Source: Agelaius tricolor
Lineage: Eukaryota > Chordata > Aves > Passeriformes > Icteridae
Assembly (NCBI GenBank): GCA_023055355.1
Contig: JALJCS010000001.1
Coordinates: forward strand, 102,719,381 to 102,783,380
Direction: 5' to 3'
Length of the DNA stretch: 64,000 nucleotides
Part shown: piece by piece, positions 25,682 through 36,822 of the stretch
Numbering within the stretch: the first letter of the stretch is position 1
Layout: each line of letters begins with the position of its first letter
Notes under the pieces: model-generated
Seen by the model: only the letters and a program-made list of their open reading frames with translations
Told to the model about the DNA's origin: nothing
The model's database searches: none
Made by a program: the position numbers and the translations under genes

Positions 25682-27564
25682 GAGCAAACCTCTACAAACC
25701 AGTGCATTTCTTAATCTTCTTCATCTGTCCCACCCCTTTTTATGGTTAAGTGAGTTGTTGCAGCCCTAAAGCTGCAGAAATCCTAGCACAGTTGCCACTA
25801 GAGACTGGGGCTGAATCCCAATGAGTGGAAAGCACTGATTAAGTGACAGAACAGTCTTTTCCATTCCAGTAACTCCAGTGGTCAGGCATTGTGAGAGCAA
25901 GGACTTTGAATGTCATTGAGCTAAAGGAGCTTTCATACTCATTACCATTCTTTGCATATTCAGCCACAAGGTGTGCCCTGGGCTTCATGGCCTCCTTAAT
26001 GCTCTCTTCAGGCTGCACAAAATTCAGAGAATCTCACTAAAGAATCCCATATGGCACCAAGGAACCTGGCCCACTTTTACAGACTGCTGGCAACTGAAGA
26101 TCTGCTACAAGGAAACAATTTTGATGCCCAAAGGACAAAGCTGACTCAAACACAGCAAACCATATATTATCACTGCTAAAGCTTTATGTTGCAAAAAGCT
26201 CAGAAACACAGATAAATAGCTACTTACAGAACCATAGAACCTCTGAAATATTTGCCAAACAAATACTAAATTTTAAGAAGCTTCTTTGCCTACCTGATAT
26301 TTACTATTTAATAATTTTCTGCATTAGAAAAAACATAATCCAAAGTAACTATGAAAGTGCCTAAATTGTTATTTATATCTTGCATCTCTCATAAGCCCTC
26401 AGCAAAACTGACTGATTTTGTGAGAGACTGTATATCTGTGATTCAGACTCCTAAAATCTTCAATATATATTTATTATCAGAGATGCCTATTGCCTTACAT
26501 TTGTGCTTATCTTGCCTATGTGGCTATTTTTGGCAAATTGTGGCGCATAATCTATTTCCAATATCTCTACATTAAGTCTAAATAATCACTACATAAAAGT
26601 TGGATGAATTATATTCTGAAGCAAATGTAGGTCTGCCAAAGAACTGATCTTTATGATACCTAATATAGTCTACACCACAAAATAGGATGCAGTCTCCAAT
26701 GAAGCAAAAGTCTTTGAGTGTGGCCCTACTGAAAGAAAATGTCAGATAAATTCCAAATATTCTTTTTAACACAAATTATCCTTTTTAAGAAATTGATGGC
26801 AAATTTTTCTGCTAGCAGTTTCTCACATATCTCCCCCTTGTTTTAAAGGCACATCTGATGTGGAAGCCTGCTGTTGGCACTCTGCATAGCAATGAATTGA
26901 TGGTTGTCTGTGCAGGATGCTGACTAGCCATACATTTGTCATATGTGGGAAGGTATATTCTTACCTTTCAATCAATCCCTACTAATTTTATTTTCCAGAT
27001 CTTTTCCTTTTTATTTCCCTCATATTTCACGTGAACATCTGTCTTAACCTAAATCTTTAATCTTTTCGTATGCATAGGAATTGACAGCCATTTGTAAGAA
27101 ACACATATATTTAAAATGTCCTCTATGTTTCTGCCTGTTTTGCAACTGCCTCTCTGAAAGGCTCTATGCAGGCTGCTGTCAGAACATCTTTCCTCAGATT
27201 GTTTAGTATTCAGTTCACTGCTCGTTGGCTTAATCCTCTTCACTCTCTTCTATTAAAAAGGGGATTAAGCATTTCTAAAAATAAAAATAAATGTTGAAAA
27301 GTTTGAAAAGGTGATGCAAGTAACTGTGAGTGACTAGCAGTTGAAAGAGTTCAAACATTCTCTAATTAAACACCAGTGCCAAGGAATGAAGGAATGTTAA
27401 ATGATCCTAGGAGTCGAGCTCTTCTGGGGCTTGTAAGTACTCACTGATAGAACCAACTTGCACACTGGCACTGGAAGAGCAGCTCTATCCCTAAATTCTG
27501 ATGGAAAGAAGGTGGGAAAGCTAGACAATATTTGAAAAGTGACTCAGTGGAAGATGGACAGAGT

Positions 27565-27596
27565 ATGGAGTTGAAAGTTTATGGAGTTGAAAGTTT
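27565..27596. repeat. Perfect tandem duplication, 16-bp unit
   Basis: ATGGAGTTGAAAGTTT occurs twice with no gap or difference. Perfect identity suggests a recent slippage event that may vary between individuals. Confidence 0.85.
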
Positions 27597-27987
27597 GAAC
27601 CCATTCTCCTTCCTTTAACTTGTCAAAATAACCCCTGTAACGTATTGCTCTAAGCTTATTCACTTCTGATCCAAGTGGAAACCAAGCTGCTCAGCAGAAA
27701 ATTCTGGTAAAATTCAAACTTTATCTGCCCACTACAAATTAACTTTTTTCAGACCATAATCCTTATTTCTGCCCTCAACTTTGTTTGCAACATATTTACT
27801 ATCAATCCCCAGAGAAAGTGGAAGCTTAGGGTATTGGGTTGTTAAAAAACTTTTAGAGATGTTGGTAGACATCTCTTCTTCCCAGCAGATATTGGAAACT
27901 AGTGCTTTTAACACAACTGTAATTGCTCTCATACTGCACTCCCAAGTTCTTGAGTTACACATACTCCTCTAACACAGAAAACCTTGT

Positions 27988-28048
27988 CTCACAGGGGAAA
28001 CTGAGGCAAGATAGGTGATGACCCAACATATGGGGATTTTAGCCAGTT
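27988..28048 (-). mobile_element. MIR-like SINE remnant
   Basis: 'caggggaaactgaggcaaga' followed by 'aggtgatgaccca' matches the reverse complement of the MIR core block ('gaaactgaggca ... aggttaagtgacttgccca'). Only about 60 bp is recognisable. The motif is short, so confidence is moderate. Confidence 0.5.
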
Positions 28049-30734
28049 CCATTCAATTACACCTCTGCCTTTTTCTGCAATTTACCCGCTTTGGTGTTGA
28101 GAAGAAACAAGGTTTCATACCCTCTATTAAATTATGTGTATTTTTATTTATGTTTTTACACAGATAGAAAAATAGGTAACAAACAAAATTAGTTAAACTG
28201 AAAATTAGTCATATGAAGAAATCCCCACCCACTTCTCAGCAGTAGGGAGCACTTTTCTGTTCTTTCATCAGAAGAATACAGAATTTAATATGTGCATTTT
28301 TTAGAGATGGAGAACACTCTTTAATGCATAAATATAATACAGAATAAGGATTACTAAAGATTATGAGAAGGTATACAATGAGAAGATGAAGGCTTAAAAT
28401 TTTATGCTAGTGAAGTGTAAAAGTCAGTGCAAGATGTACACTAGATTCATTTAAGACCCTTAGCTGAAGCTTAAAGAATATTATAAAGCATCTTTTAGAG
28501 GCAATTTTAAACTATATTCCTAAAAACAAATTATTTAAAGCTATGTGACTTCAGAGAAGCATCAGTTAGAGACCAGCTAAAAAGGCCTAACAAATAACAA
28601 TGATGTTCTAAAAAAGGAGAATATGGGAAAGAAGCAGCATGTAGAAAAGGCTAGTCAAAATATTACATGAGATCCTCCCAATGATTGTGAGGTTACTGAA
28701 ATAGCTATGATCTGTTTGATCTGGAGTTTCTAGAGAAACAGATCAACAGATTGATTTCTAAGCCTGTGATAGAAGTTACGATGAGAATTTTCAATGGCAT
28801 TTGAGAAACAGTTCATAATCTGTACCTTAATTTTCCTACAAAATATATAATACTGTTTGATGAAAATTGTTTTGTCAGAAAATGCACTAGTAACTCAATT
28901 AGTGCCATTTCCTTTGTTAACTACAGCCAAATTTTGAAATTCCCAGTTTTGTTGTGAAAATCTATATTCTTTGTCCAATCTTATCCCATCACCCTAGGAG
29001 AAACAAATTCATCTGTTAAATTGAGCCTTTTTCTGTGATAATTTGAAAAAGAGAGAATTTATCCATTGTCCTACTTGATGCCCATATTTAAGCTAAATCA
29101 TGAGAACATAAATCAGAATCCCAAGCAACAGCCGTTCAGCTGACAGATCAGGTAGGAGGGAACACTTAGTCACAGTGATTAATAGGTCTTTTCAGGAAGT
29201 ACTTAGATACCATGGTGATGGGTGTTACAGCAAATCCTCAGATAGTCCTTGATGACTTCATATGGTCTAATTCCTTTTTGACAGTAAAGGGAGGGTAAAA
29301 ATTAGACTTCTAAATTGCCTGTTTGATATTCACATGGAAATAGACTGAACAAACTACCATGACTACAGGGGTCTAGGTTGAGACTGTCATTTTCAAGGAC
29401 ACTTGAAAGGACAGCTTCTAATTTCCTCAGATGATTTTGGAACTCTTGCTGAAGGTCTCATCTTGCAAGCTGTTATGCACAACTGCATATAGGTAAATCC
29501 CTTCAAATTTTTTAGTAGTTTCTTGTGCAAGCATTAAGCTTTTATAGATTGAGGCTTAAAACAATAATAATTAAAAAGCCCTGGTTACAATCCTTAGGCA
29601 AAGAGGGAAATGTGCAGGGTTTTTGATCCAAAAGATGCCTATGCCTACAGGGAGTCCAATGCCTGGCTGCAGCCTGATAAAATCACTGTGGTCCCTGCAA
29701 CCTCTTTTGCCTATGCCACAACTTCAGCCAAACCACTCTTGTTATTCTTATTGAAAGAATAATCAAAGACTGTGGGAAAGCAGTCATTACCTTAAGGGAG
29801 AGTTACAGCTGCTATTCCTCCTATCCCTCAGCAACAGGGAATGATTCTCATTTTCAGCACTGGTGAATATATTCAGTGCCCCAGAGATCTCCTTCCACTT
29901 TTCACTTTCCAATGGAAAGAGCAACTAATTCTAGCCCTTCCTCTCAAAGGCAGAATAATTGTTTCCTATACAGAACTCCTAATCCTTAAAATTTTCTGGA
30001 TCACCACACTGGCTAAAACAATACCTGCCATTTCCACTTTGAAATTATACTGTTGTAACATTTCTAGTATAAATTTGCCTAAAAAGAAACCCTTTTAAGA
30101 AGAGAAATATTTTTAATAGGTTATCTTGAAAAGAATAGCATATTAATAAGACTATTAATTAGAGAGATAAAGAAATAAACTGATTTTTTAAAATTAGTTT
30201 TCTAAACAAATTAGAAAACTAAAAGCCTATTGACATTTTGCCTTTCAATTTTAAAAATGGATTCATTTCTTTGGATACATGGCATTGTTGACCTGATAGA
30301 TATAATAAACTGTCAGATTTCCACAGAAGTGAATGTGATTGTTGATTATCATCAGCAGTGGGTCTAACATTTACGTCTCAGCTGCTCTATAATAATTACT
30401 CTAGCAACACTTGTGCAGAGAACCAACACAACCCTCCAATTTTATCAGAAAGCAAAAGGAGTTACTAAGACTTGTGTTTACAGAAGCTCTGTGTGAACTA
30501 GAGTGCAAACTCTAAGTAACTTGTAGTGTATGCTATAACATTCCTGTCTCCTGACAGACCCATCCATTTCCAAGGGTATTTGAATGCTGACATGTTATTC
30601 TAGGGTTTGTTCTGAAGGGTCAGATTGCATAGTGAAACATCAAGGAAGAAGGGATCACGTGAGAACTTCCAAAGTTTCTGAACACCAGAATTTTTACTGG
30701 GGGGCCATATCCTTTGTGGTAGTGGCTTGTGGTC
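28049..30734. other. Unique AT-rich DNA, nothing recognised
   Basis: No exon or transposon is apparent. A 12-bp perfect stem-loop sequence lies at 30194-30222. Open frames are below 90 codons. Confidence 0.5.
30194..30222. repeat. Perfect inverted repeat with 5-base spacer
   Basis: TTAGTTTTCTAA, spacer ACAAA, then the exact complement TTAGAAAACTAA. Its AT-rich arms could extrude as a cruciform. There is no sign of a terminator context or of a transposon end. Confidence 0.6.
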
Positions 30735-30800
30735 TTCTCCAGCTGGAAATTATGATTTCAATCTTAGAGGTCTTTTCCAGCCTAAATGATTCTGTGAAAT
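30735..30800 (+). mobile_element. CR1 LINE 3' tail fragment
   Basis: The segment 'atcttagaggtcttttccag' followed by 'cctaaatgattctgtga' is the very 3' end of a CR1. The 5' side of the element is missing or diverged beyond recognition. Confidence 0.78.
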
Positions 30801-31157
30801 AAGCAGTTGCTCATTCAACAAACAGGACTCATAGGCTTTTGGAGATCACATATTTTGAATATATTTGGTCACTCATTCATTTGTTAAATACATCCCCTTC
30901 AAACTTCTATCTTTCAATCCATTCTTTGTTAATTGCGCTTGGCAGGAACAGCTTTTCAAAATAGTGAAATGCTTGAGACTAATCTTATCCTTAGGGCTCC
31001 TCACCTTAAGAAGAGTGGAGCTGCTTTTCACCACTGGAAAGCACAACTGTATGAGAAATTTTTTTCACAAGGGCCGAAATTTTCCATTTCTGTGAAATTA
31101 TGCATTCCTTTAGGAAAAAAAATTTAATGTTCATCTCTTACCATGATTTTATGCCTC

Positions 31158-31575
31158 TGGTTAAAAATGTTCTCTGGAGGTCATCTGTTCCAACTCTCCA
31201 TGCCTAGGCTGAAACAATTATATCTTTAGCACTGACAGGGGTCTGTCTAGTCTGTTCCCTAGTCCACAGTTTATGCAGACTCTTACCACTTTCATTATCA
31301 GTCTATTCAGTGATTTGCTATTTTTAAAGTCAGAAATTTTTCCTTATGTCATACAAGGCTCTTATGCTGCAGTTACAGTTCATGTCTTCTTGACCTGTCC
31401 TCCACACAGATAGAAAACAGATTGGTTTTTTTCACTTTGCAGAAGCCTTTTACATATTTCAGAAGTGGTATAATGTTTCTTTTCTGTCTCCCTGTCTAGA
31501 CTAAAAAAACATAGTTCTTTCAAACCTTCTTCACAGGTCATGTGAGTAAGGTTTGATATTATTTCTGATAATTTA
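31158..31575 (-). mobile_element. Old, diverged CR1-like LINE remnant
   Basis: Read on the minus strand the segment follows an older CR1 type known from turtles, crocodilians and birds. Visible anchors on the plus strand are 'ggaggtcatctgttcca', 'agaaatttttccttat', 'gatagaaaacagattg', 'ccttttacatatttcag', 'gtctagactaaa' and 'cacaggtcatgtgag'. Many small indels and substitutions show long decay. The 69-codon frame inside is not a gene. Confidence 0.7.
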
Positions 31576-32174
31576 TTACATGGGGTCATGTAGTTTGATG
31601 TCTGTGAAAGACCCAGCAGAAGCTGTACTAGCAGTAGAAGAAGGAAAATATTGCTACCTATATTTCATGTTTAGTTAATGCATTTCACTGTGCTGTTCTA
31701 TACTATTAAAACTACAAAACATGTTTGATGTATGTTCTGCTAATGTTCCCCAGCTCCCTTTTTATAGTTAGGTAGTCAGCTGGATTAAGAAATATTCTAA
31801 TCAAAAGGCAGAGCATTGCATTTATGTTCATTGATTTTTTTCCTCCTTCCCAAATAATTATTCAATTTGACAAAATTGTTTTGATTTTGGACTCTGTCCT
31901 GCAATTTATGTTTACAACTTTGAAAATTATATGTTATGTAAATTTAATAAATCTCATTTCTGCTTCCATTGTCTAATTTGTTGTGTATTGAAAAGTACTA
32001 GATCTCTGCTGAAGCATATCCTTCCATTTTACACTCTTAACTGTCTCTGCTTTCTATATAAGGTTTCCTATCACAATCTATACCAGGCTTATTCAAATAC
32101 CACCATCTTCTATAAATTCGCTATGAATGATTTATTCCTGACAGCTCACTTGGGTCCTAGAAACATGTGAACAC
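31576..32174. other. Unique DNA between LINE fragments
   Basis: About 600 bp with no recognisable repeat or gene. It is AT-rich, with T-rich patches near 31835. Confidence 0.45.
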
Positions 32175-32640
32175 AAGATCACCACATTATTGAGGTTGAA
32201 AGGGACATTGGGAGGTCATTTAGTCCAGCCTCTGATCAAAGAGGGGAGGACAGTGAATTCAGACCTGGTTGCTTGGTTTCCACTGTCCATTTGAGTCTGG
32301 CAAACTTCCAAACACAGGAATCCCACAGCCTCTCTGGGAATTCTGTTCCAGTGCTTAATTACCCTCATAGAGTAGATCCCTTTCCTTATATCCTCTCAAA
32401 CTTGTCTTGTTTCAATTTATTATGATTGTGTATTCTTTTCCCTCTGTTCATGGTGTCAAGAAACTTGGCTCTGTCTTATTGGTAGCCTCTTCTTATGTAA
32501 TAGAAAGCTGCTACTTTCTCTCTCCAGGCTGAACGAGCCTCATCTCCTCTCAGATTAAGCACCCCACCCTCAACCATCTTGGTCACCTTCTGCTGGACTC
32601 TGGGCTCTGGACTCTGTTATACTCTTTCTACTTTACTATG
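32175..32640 (-). mobile_element. CR1 LINE, 3' part of an older copy
   Basis: On the plus strand one sees reversed CR1 anchors in order: 'gaaagggacattgggaggtc', 'cacagcctctctgggaattc', 'ctctccaggctgaacgagcc', 'tcaccttctgctggactc'. This is the 3' end of a minus-strand CR1. It stops at 32640, where a second CR1 starts with its own tail, and CR1 sequence of matching orientation resumes at 33128. I infer that the two outer pieces are one element split by the inner one. Confidence 0.8.
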
Positions 32641-33085
32641 GGATCATAGAATCATAGAATATTCAGCATTAGAAAGGACCCACAAGGACCATAGAAATCC
32701 AGCCCTGGCCCTGCACAGGACCATTCCAACAATCACAAGCACCTGAAAGTGTTGTCCAAATGCTTCTTGAGCTCTGTCTGGCTTGGTGCTCTGACCACTT
32801 CCCTGGGGAGCCTGTTCTAGTGCCCAGTCACCTTCTGCATGAAGAATCTTTCTCTAATATTCAACCTAAACCTCCCTTGACACAATTTCATGCTATGCTA
32901 TCATTGATCCTATAACTGGTCACTGGAGAGAAGAGATCAGTGCCTGCTCCTTTGCTTTCCCTTGTGAGGAAGATGTAAACCATGACAAGGTCTCCCCTCT
33001 GTCTCCTCTTCTCCATGCTGCACAAACCAAGTGGCCTCAGCCACATCTCGTAGACCTTTTACCATCTTCTTTATAAACATTTCTT
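32641..33085 (-). mobile_element. CR1 LINE inserted into the older CR1
   Basis: It starts on the plus strand with the typical CR1 end repeat 'tcatagaatcatagaat' (complement of the 3' terminal octamer-type repeat), followed by 'tgctctgaccacttccctgg', 'ggagcctgttctagtgccca' and 'caaggtctcccctctgtct'. It therefore has a complete 3' end and a truncated 5' end, which is how a new CR1 copy looks. The related copy at 62945-64000 carries the same 'ctctgaccacttccctgggg' block, so both belong to a similar subfamily. Confidence 0.8.
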
Positions 33086-33127
33086 GTACCAAGGTCCTGA
33101 AAAACAATTGCAAACTTCCTGATGGAG

Positions 33128-33955
33128 TCTCTTAATTGCTGAATAAAGGGCTCTTCCCTTGATCTACTGGCTGTGCTCTTTTTGCTACAGCTCAGTGTGC
33201 CATGAGCTTTTCTGCTGGGGCACAGAGATGACTCATATTTGGCCTACTGCCCACCATGTCCTTTCAGCAGAACAGTTTTCTGGCAGTCAGTCCCTGGCCA
33301 AACCCTGGCAGCAGGAGGTGAGTGTGCCTCAAGCACAGGACTTTGCAGCTGTCATCGCTGGATTTTATAAGGATCTTGTTATCCCACCTCTCTAGCCTTT
33401 CTAGATGCCTCTCAATTGCAGCCTTGGTCTCAAGCATATCAACTACAGGCCCTGTCTCAAAGTTATCGACAAACTTGATGAAGACACACTTCATCTTGTC
33501 CTACAGGTCATTGACAAAGATAGTAAGCATGACAAATTCCCTATTTAGTCTCTGAGGAACTCTACCTCTAACCAGTCTCCACATAGATTATGAACCACTA
33601 CCTTTTGAGCATGATCATTCATCCATTTTTTTTACTTACCTGGTAGTCCATTCATCTGGACCATAATTCTCCAACAAACGAACTGTGGCAGATGAGATTC
33701 AAAGCCCTGCTAAATTCAAAATAAGCATTTTCCATCACATCTGCAGATCTAGGAAACTCATCATAGATGTAAATCGGGTTTATAAGAATAGGTTACCTTT
33801 GATAAATACATATGGGTTATTCTAAGTCACCAGAAATATTTCTAAGGGAATCTGCTCCCCTGGAGAGCTCCCCTGGGGATAAGAGAGAGACTGACTGACC
33901 TGTAGCTCCCTTTTTACATTTTCACAAGTGACTTGAACATTTGCCTTTCTCCAGT
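33128..33955 (-). mobile_element. CR1 LINE, 5'-ward part of the older copy (ORF2 remnant)
   Basis: The plus strand shows 'ttcccttgatctactggctg', 'caggactttgcagctgtc', 'gtcattgacaaagatagtaa', 'ctctgaggaactct', 'tagtccattcatctggacca', 'caaagccctgctaaa' and 'actgacctgtagctccct', all in the order of reversed CR1 ORF2 encoding the end of the reverse transcriptase. Stops and frameshifts break the frame. Minus-strand and plus-strand frames of about 77 codons here are remnants or chance. Confidence 0.8.
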
Positions 33956-35567
33956 CCTATTATATTATTTCCGAAATCACAAAATCAAAGCAATCTGTGA
34001 AAAATCAACACATTATTCAAGATCTGGGATCTGGGGAAAAGTTGAGTTGATACAGTGGCATAAAAAATTTCTTTTTGGCACAGGAAAATTCTGGCTTGCT
34101 CTTGATTCCTTTCCTAACACTCTATTTACTTTTCTTGACTGTCACTGCATTAAAGTATTCATATAACTATCTGTAGAGTCCCAAGGATGCATTCTGCTGC
34201 TTTAACAGGCTGCTCTGATTCCATCTATGAAAATCTGATTGGTTTTGATACTGTGCTTTGTTTTACATTTATCTTCACTGACTTCTGTTTGTCACTGGTG
34301 TCTCAAGTATTTGATAGCATGAGACTTCTTCAGTCCTCACAGCTGGTTTTCATTTGCACCAGATAACTTTGTTTAATTGCAGATATTGATTAATCACTAT
34401 CAATCCTTTCTGGGTCTTTGGTTAAATTTTCTTTCGTCCAAACAAAGAGTTCACTAAGATTCCACTCAAAAATATTATATACTTTAACATCTGATATTTA
34501 ATTTTTCTAATTTTTTTTTCAATTTTTCTTTTTTTACTACCTTTTAAACAGTTCCTCATTTGTATAGGAACTTTCCCTGGCCTCCCTCTTGCAGAGTAGA
34601 ACTGATCAAAATATACTAAAAAATAGACTAATTTTGAATGGAAAGCAGAGAGTATTGTGCATATGCAAAAAAGAAAAAATCCCACAGAATTTAGTTATAT
34701 AATATAATTAACCTACTTATAATTATAGGCTTTATAGAAACCCTTCCATAAGAAATACTTTAAGAAATACTTTGGATTACAGGTGCAAATGTCCAGGTTA
34801 CTAGATTTAAACTTTATTTAAACAGAGGACAAATTTTTGTTTCTGAAAGGTTATCTGATTATATCATTTCAGATTTTAAAAGCTAATGCAACTCCATATA
34901 GCTGCCCAAAATACTAAATTTAGAGTCCCAGATATGATATTGGATGAATCCTGATTTAGAGGTAAAAGCATTTTTTACTGAATCAATAATATCATCCTTT
35001 TTATATCAGTTCATGATGAAGTCAATAGAATTTTTTATTGACTTTAATTGGATTTCACCTCTAAATAGCTCTTAGAAGCTTCCTAGCCATGTAACAAAAG
35101 CAGTGGCTGGCCTTGTTTACCATGCTAGATATCATGAGATTTCAGTGCAAGGTGATATATCTTCAAATTTAAATTCAGTCACTGGATGTAGAAGGAACAA
35201 AGTGTTGCATTGACAAATGTGAGTAGGCAAAAATGAGTGACCAAAAATGTAATACAGAGCATAATAATTTTTTTTATTTCTCTCTTTGCTTTTCACTGTT
35301 GAAACCATACCTTAATCTTGAGATCTTTATTACTATAATTTGGTAATAAATCACACAGAATCTATAATGGTAATAAATTTTCTGACATTTTCTTAATGTT
35401 GGTGATTTTTAACTATGAATATTGTTACAATTACATTTTAAGTGCTAGCTCTGAGGATTTTAACAGGAGTGTCTTTCAACTTGAATGGTACACAAGAAAA
35501 CACTGACTTGCTTTTGCAATGAAGATTTTGAGTTAATGAGTGAGGACGAATCACTGAAACTGATCAA
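33956..35567. other. Unique AT-rich DNA
   Basis: No gene is recognised. It contains the short palindromic repeat at 35011-35062. Confidence 0.45.
35011..35062. repeat. Palindromic repeat of the 'AAGTCAAT' type
   Basis: GAAGTCAATAGAA is followed by TTTTTTATTGACTTTAATTGG, so AAGTCAATA and TATTGACTT form a hairpin, continuing into 'gatttcacctct'. This arrangement resembles a palindromic interspersed repeat widespread in reptiles. The match is short and the assignment is from recall. Confidence 0.35.
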
Positions 35568-36275
35568 AGAATCATAAAATGGTTTTGCTTGGAAGAGACA
35601 TTAAAGATTATGTAATTTCAATCCCCCACCATGGGCAGGGACACTTCACTAGACCAGGATGCTCAGAGCCCCATCCAGCCTGGCCTTGAACACTTATAGG
35701 AATGGGGCACCCACAGCTTCCCAAGGTGACCTGTTCCAGACCTCACCACCCTCACAGTAAAGAGTTTCTTCCTAATATCTAATCTAAATGTGATCTCTTT
35801 CAGTTTGAAGCCCTAGTCCTGCCACTACATACTCTTGTAAATTGTCTGTCTCTGTGTTTCTTGCAGGAATCCTAATTCTCTTAGTCTTTCCTCAACAGAC
35901 AGGTGCTCCATCCCTCCAATCATCTTGGTGGCCTTCCCCTGGACTCTCTCCAACAGGATGATGTCTTTCCTGTGCTGAGGACCTGAGAGCTGGATGCAGG
36001 GTTCCAGGGGGTGGGGGAGGTTCTCAGAGCAGGGCAGAATCCCCTCCCTGTCCCTGCTGGCCACACTGCTTTGGATGCAACACAGGATACATTTGGCTTT
36101 TTGTGCTGCAAGTGCACATTGCTGGGTCATGTGCAGCCTCTCATCCCCCAGCACCCACAAGTCCTTCTCAGCAGAGTTGCCTCTCAATCCATTCTCCACT
36201 CAGCCTGTATTTGTGCTTGGGATTGCCCCAACACACATGCAGAACCTTGCACTTGGCCTCGTTGAGCTTTATGGA
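35568..36275 (-). mobile_element. CR1 LINE, 5'-truncated, about 700 bp
   Basis: A well-preserved minus-strand CR1. It begins at the left with the tail 'agaatcataaaatgg' and 'ccagcctggccttgaacac', continues with 'ccaaggtgacctgttccag' and 'ctcttagtctttcctcaac', and ends in ORF2 sequence at about 36275 ('ttggcctcgttgagcttta'). The 5' truncation is typical of target-primed reverse transcription. It is among the better preserved copies in the window and still carries a long open reverse-transcriptase tail. Confidence 0.88.
35825..36199 (-). pseudogene. CR1 ORF2 C-terminal remnant (reverse transcriptase end)
   Basis: A 124-codon open frame whose product contains SAEKDLWVLGDERLHMTQQC, then QKAKCILCCIQSSVASRDRE, then LLERVQGKATKMIGGMEHLS and EERLRELG. 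These are the conserved blocks at the C-terminus of CR1 ORF2 (family motifs of the type AEKDLGVLVD, QCA.AAKKAN, RVQRRATK). The endonuclease and catalytic reverse-transcriptase domains are missing because the element is 5'-truncated, so it cannot move by itself. It is a dead fragment, not a host gene. The absence of stops over 370 bp suggests moderate age. Confidence 0.8.
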
Positions 36276-36649
36276 TAATAAATCATTTGTCATCAGTCTA
36301 AATCTCAGATAATGGAGTCATGGCTGATGATGATCATTGCTGGACAAGGGTTTTAAGCATCTCTGTGCTGCTTGTGAAGATGACAGCTGTCGATTATTTT
36401 TATGAGAGACACATTGCATACATCAAAACCTAAAGGTGCATTCTCCATATCTGAGCATTTTGGTAAGCGTTTTATCTGAAATTTTTGTATCTCATTCTAG
36501 AGCACAAAATTGCTATGGAAGTTTTCTTTTTTCCCTAAGCTTTACAAAATTAGTTTAGATTTATACTGAGATACTTTCTATGACCTTAGAGAAATCTGCT
36601 CGGGATTATTTGGTACATAGATTTGCGGGCTTTTATTTAGGTTCTTCAT
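36276..36649. other. Unique DNA between two CR1 copies
   Basis: About 370 bp with no recognisable feature. Confidence 0.45.
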
Positions 36650-36822
36650 CCAGAGGTTCCTGGAACAAGCTTCTCAGGGAAGTGGTCAGAGCACCAACCA
36701 GACAGAATTCAAGAAGCATTTGGGAGATGATATGACACTGGGAATGGTCCTGCATGGGACTAGGAGCTGGACATAATGATCTTTGTGGATGCCTTCCAAC
36801 ACAGGATATTCTGATTCTGTGA
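36650..36822 (+). mobile_element. CR1 LINE 3' fragment, plus strand
   Basis: The order 'agaggttcctggaacaagc', 'tctcagggaagtggtcagag', 'caccaaccagacagaattca', 'agaagcatttgg', 'gatgccttccaacaca' and 'ctgattctgtga' matches the 3' end of the CR1 subfamily seen reversed at 32641-33085 and 62945. It is opposite in orientation to its left neighbour. Confidence 0.82.

Larger units (their letters stand above)
24315..27987. other. Unique DNA, nothing recognised
   Basis: Includes a 16-base A run at 24951-24966 within an A-rich patch, an octamer ATGCAAAT at 25674-25681 and a 16-bp tandem duplication at 27565-27596. The part around 25700-26060 is less AT-rich and could be conserved non-coding DNA, but I cannot show that. 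Confidence 0.5.

Noticed and set aside
26225..26260. 'acagaaccatagaacctct' resembling a CR1 terminal repeat
   Set aside because: The similarity covers fewer than 20 bases and the neighbouring sequence does not follow CR1.
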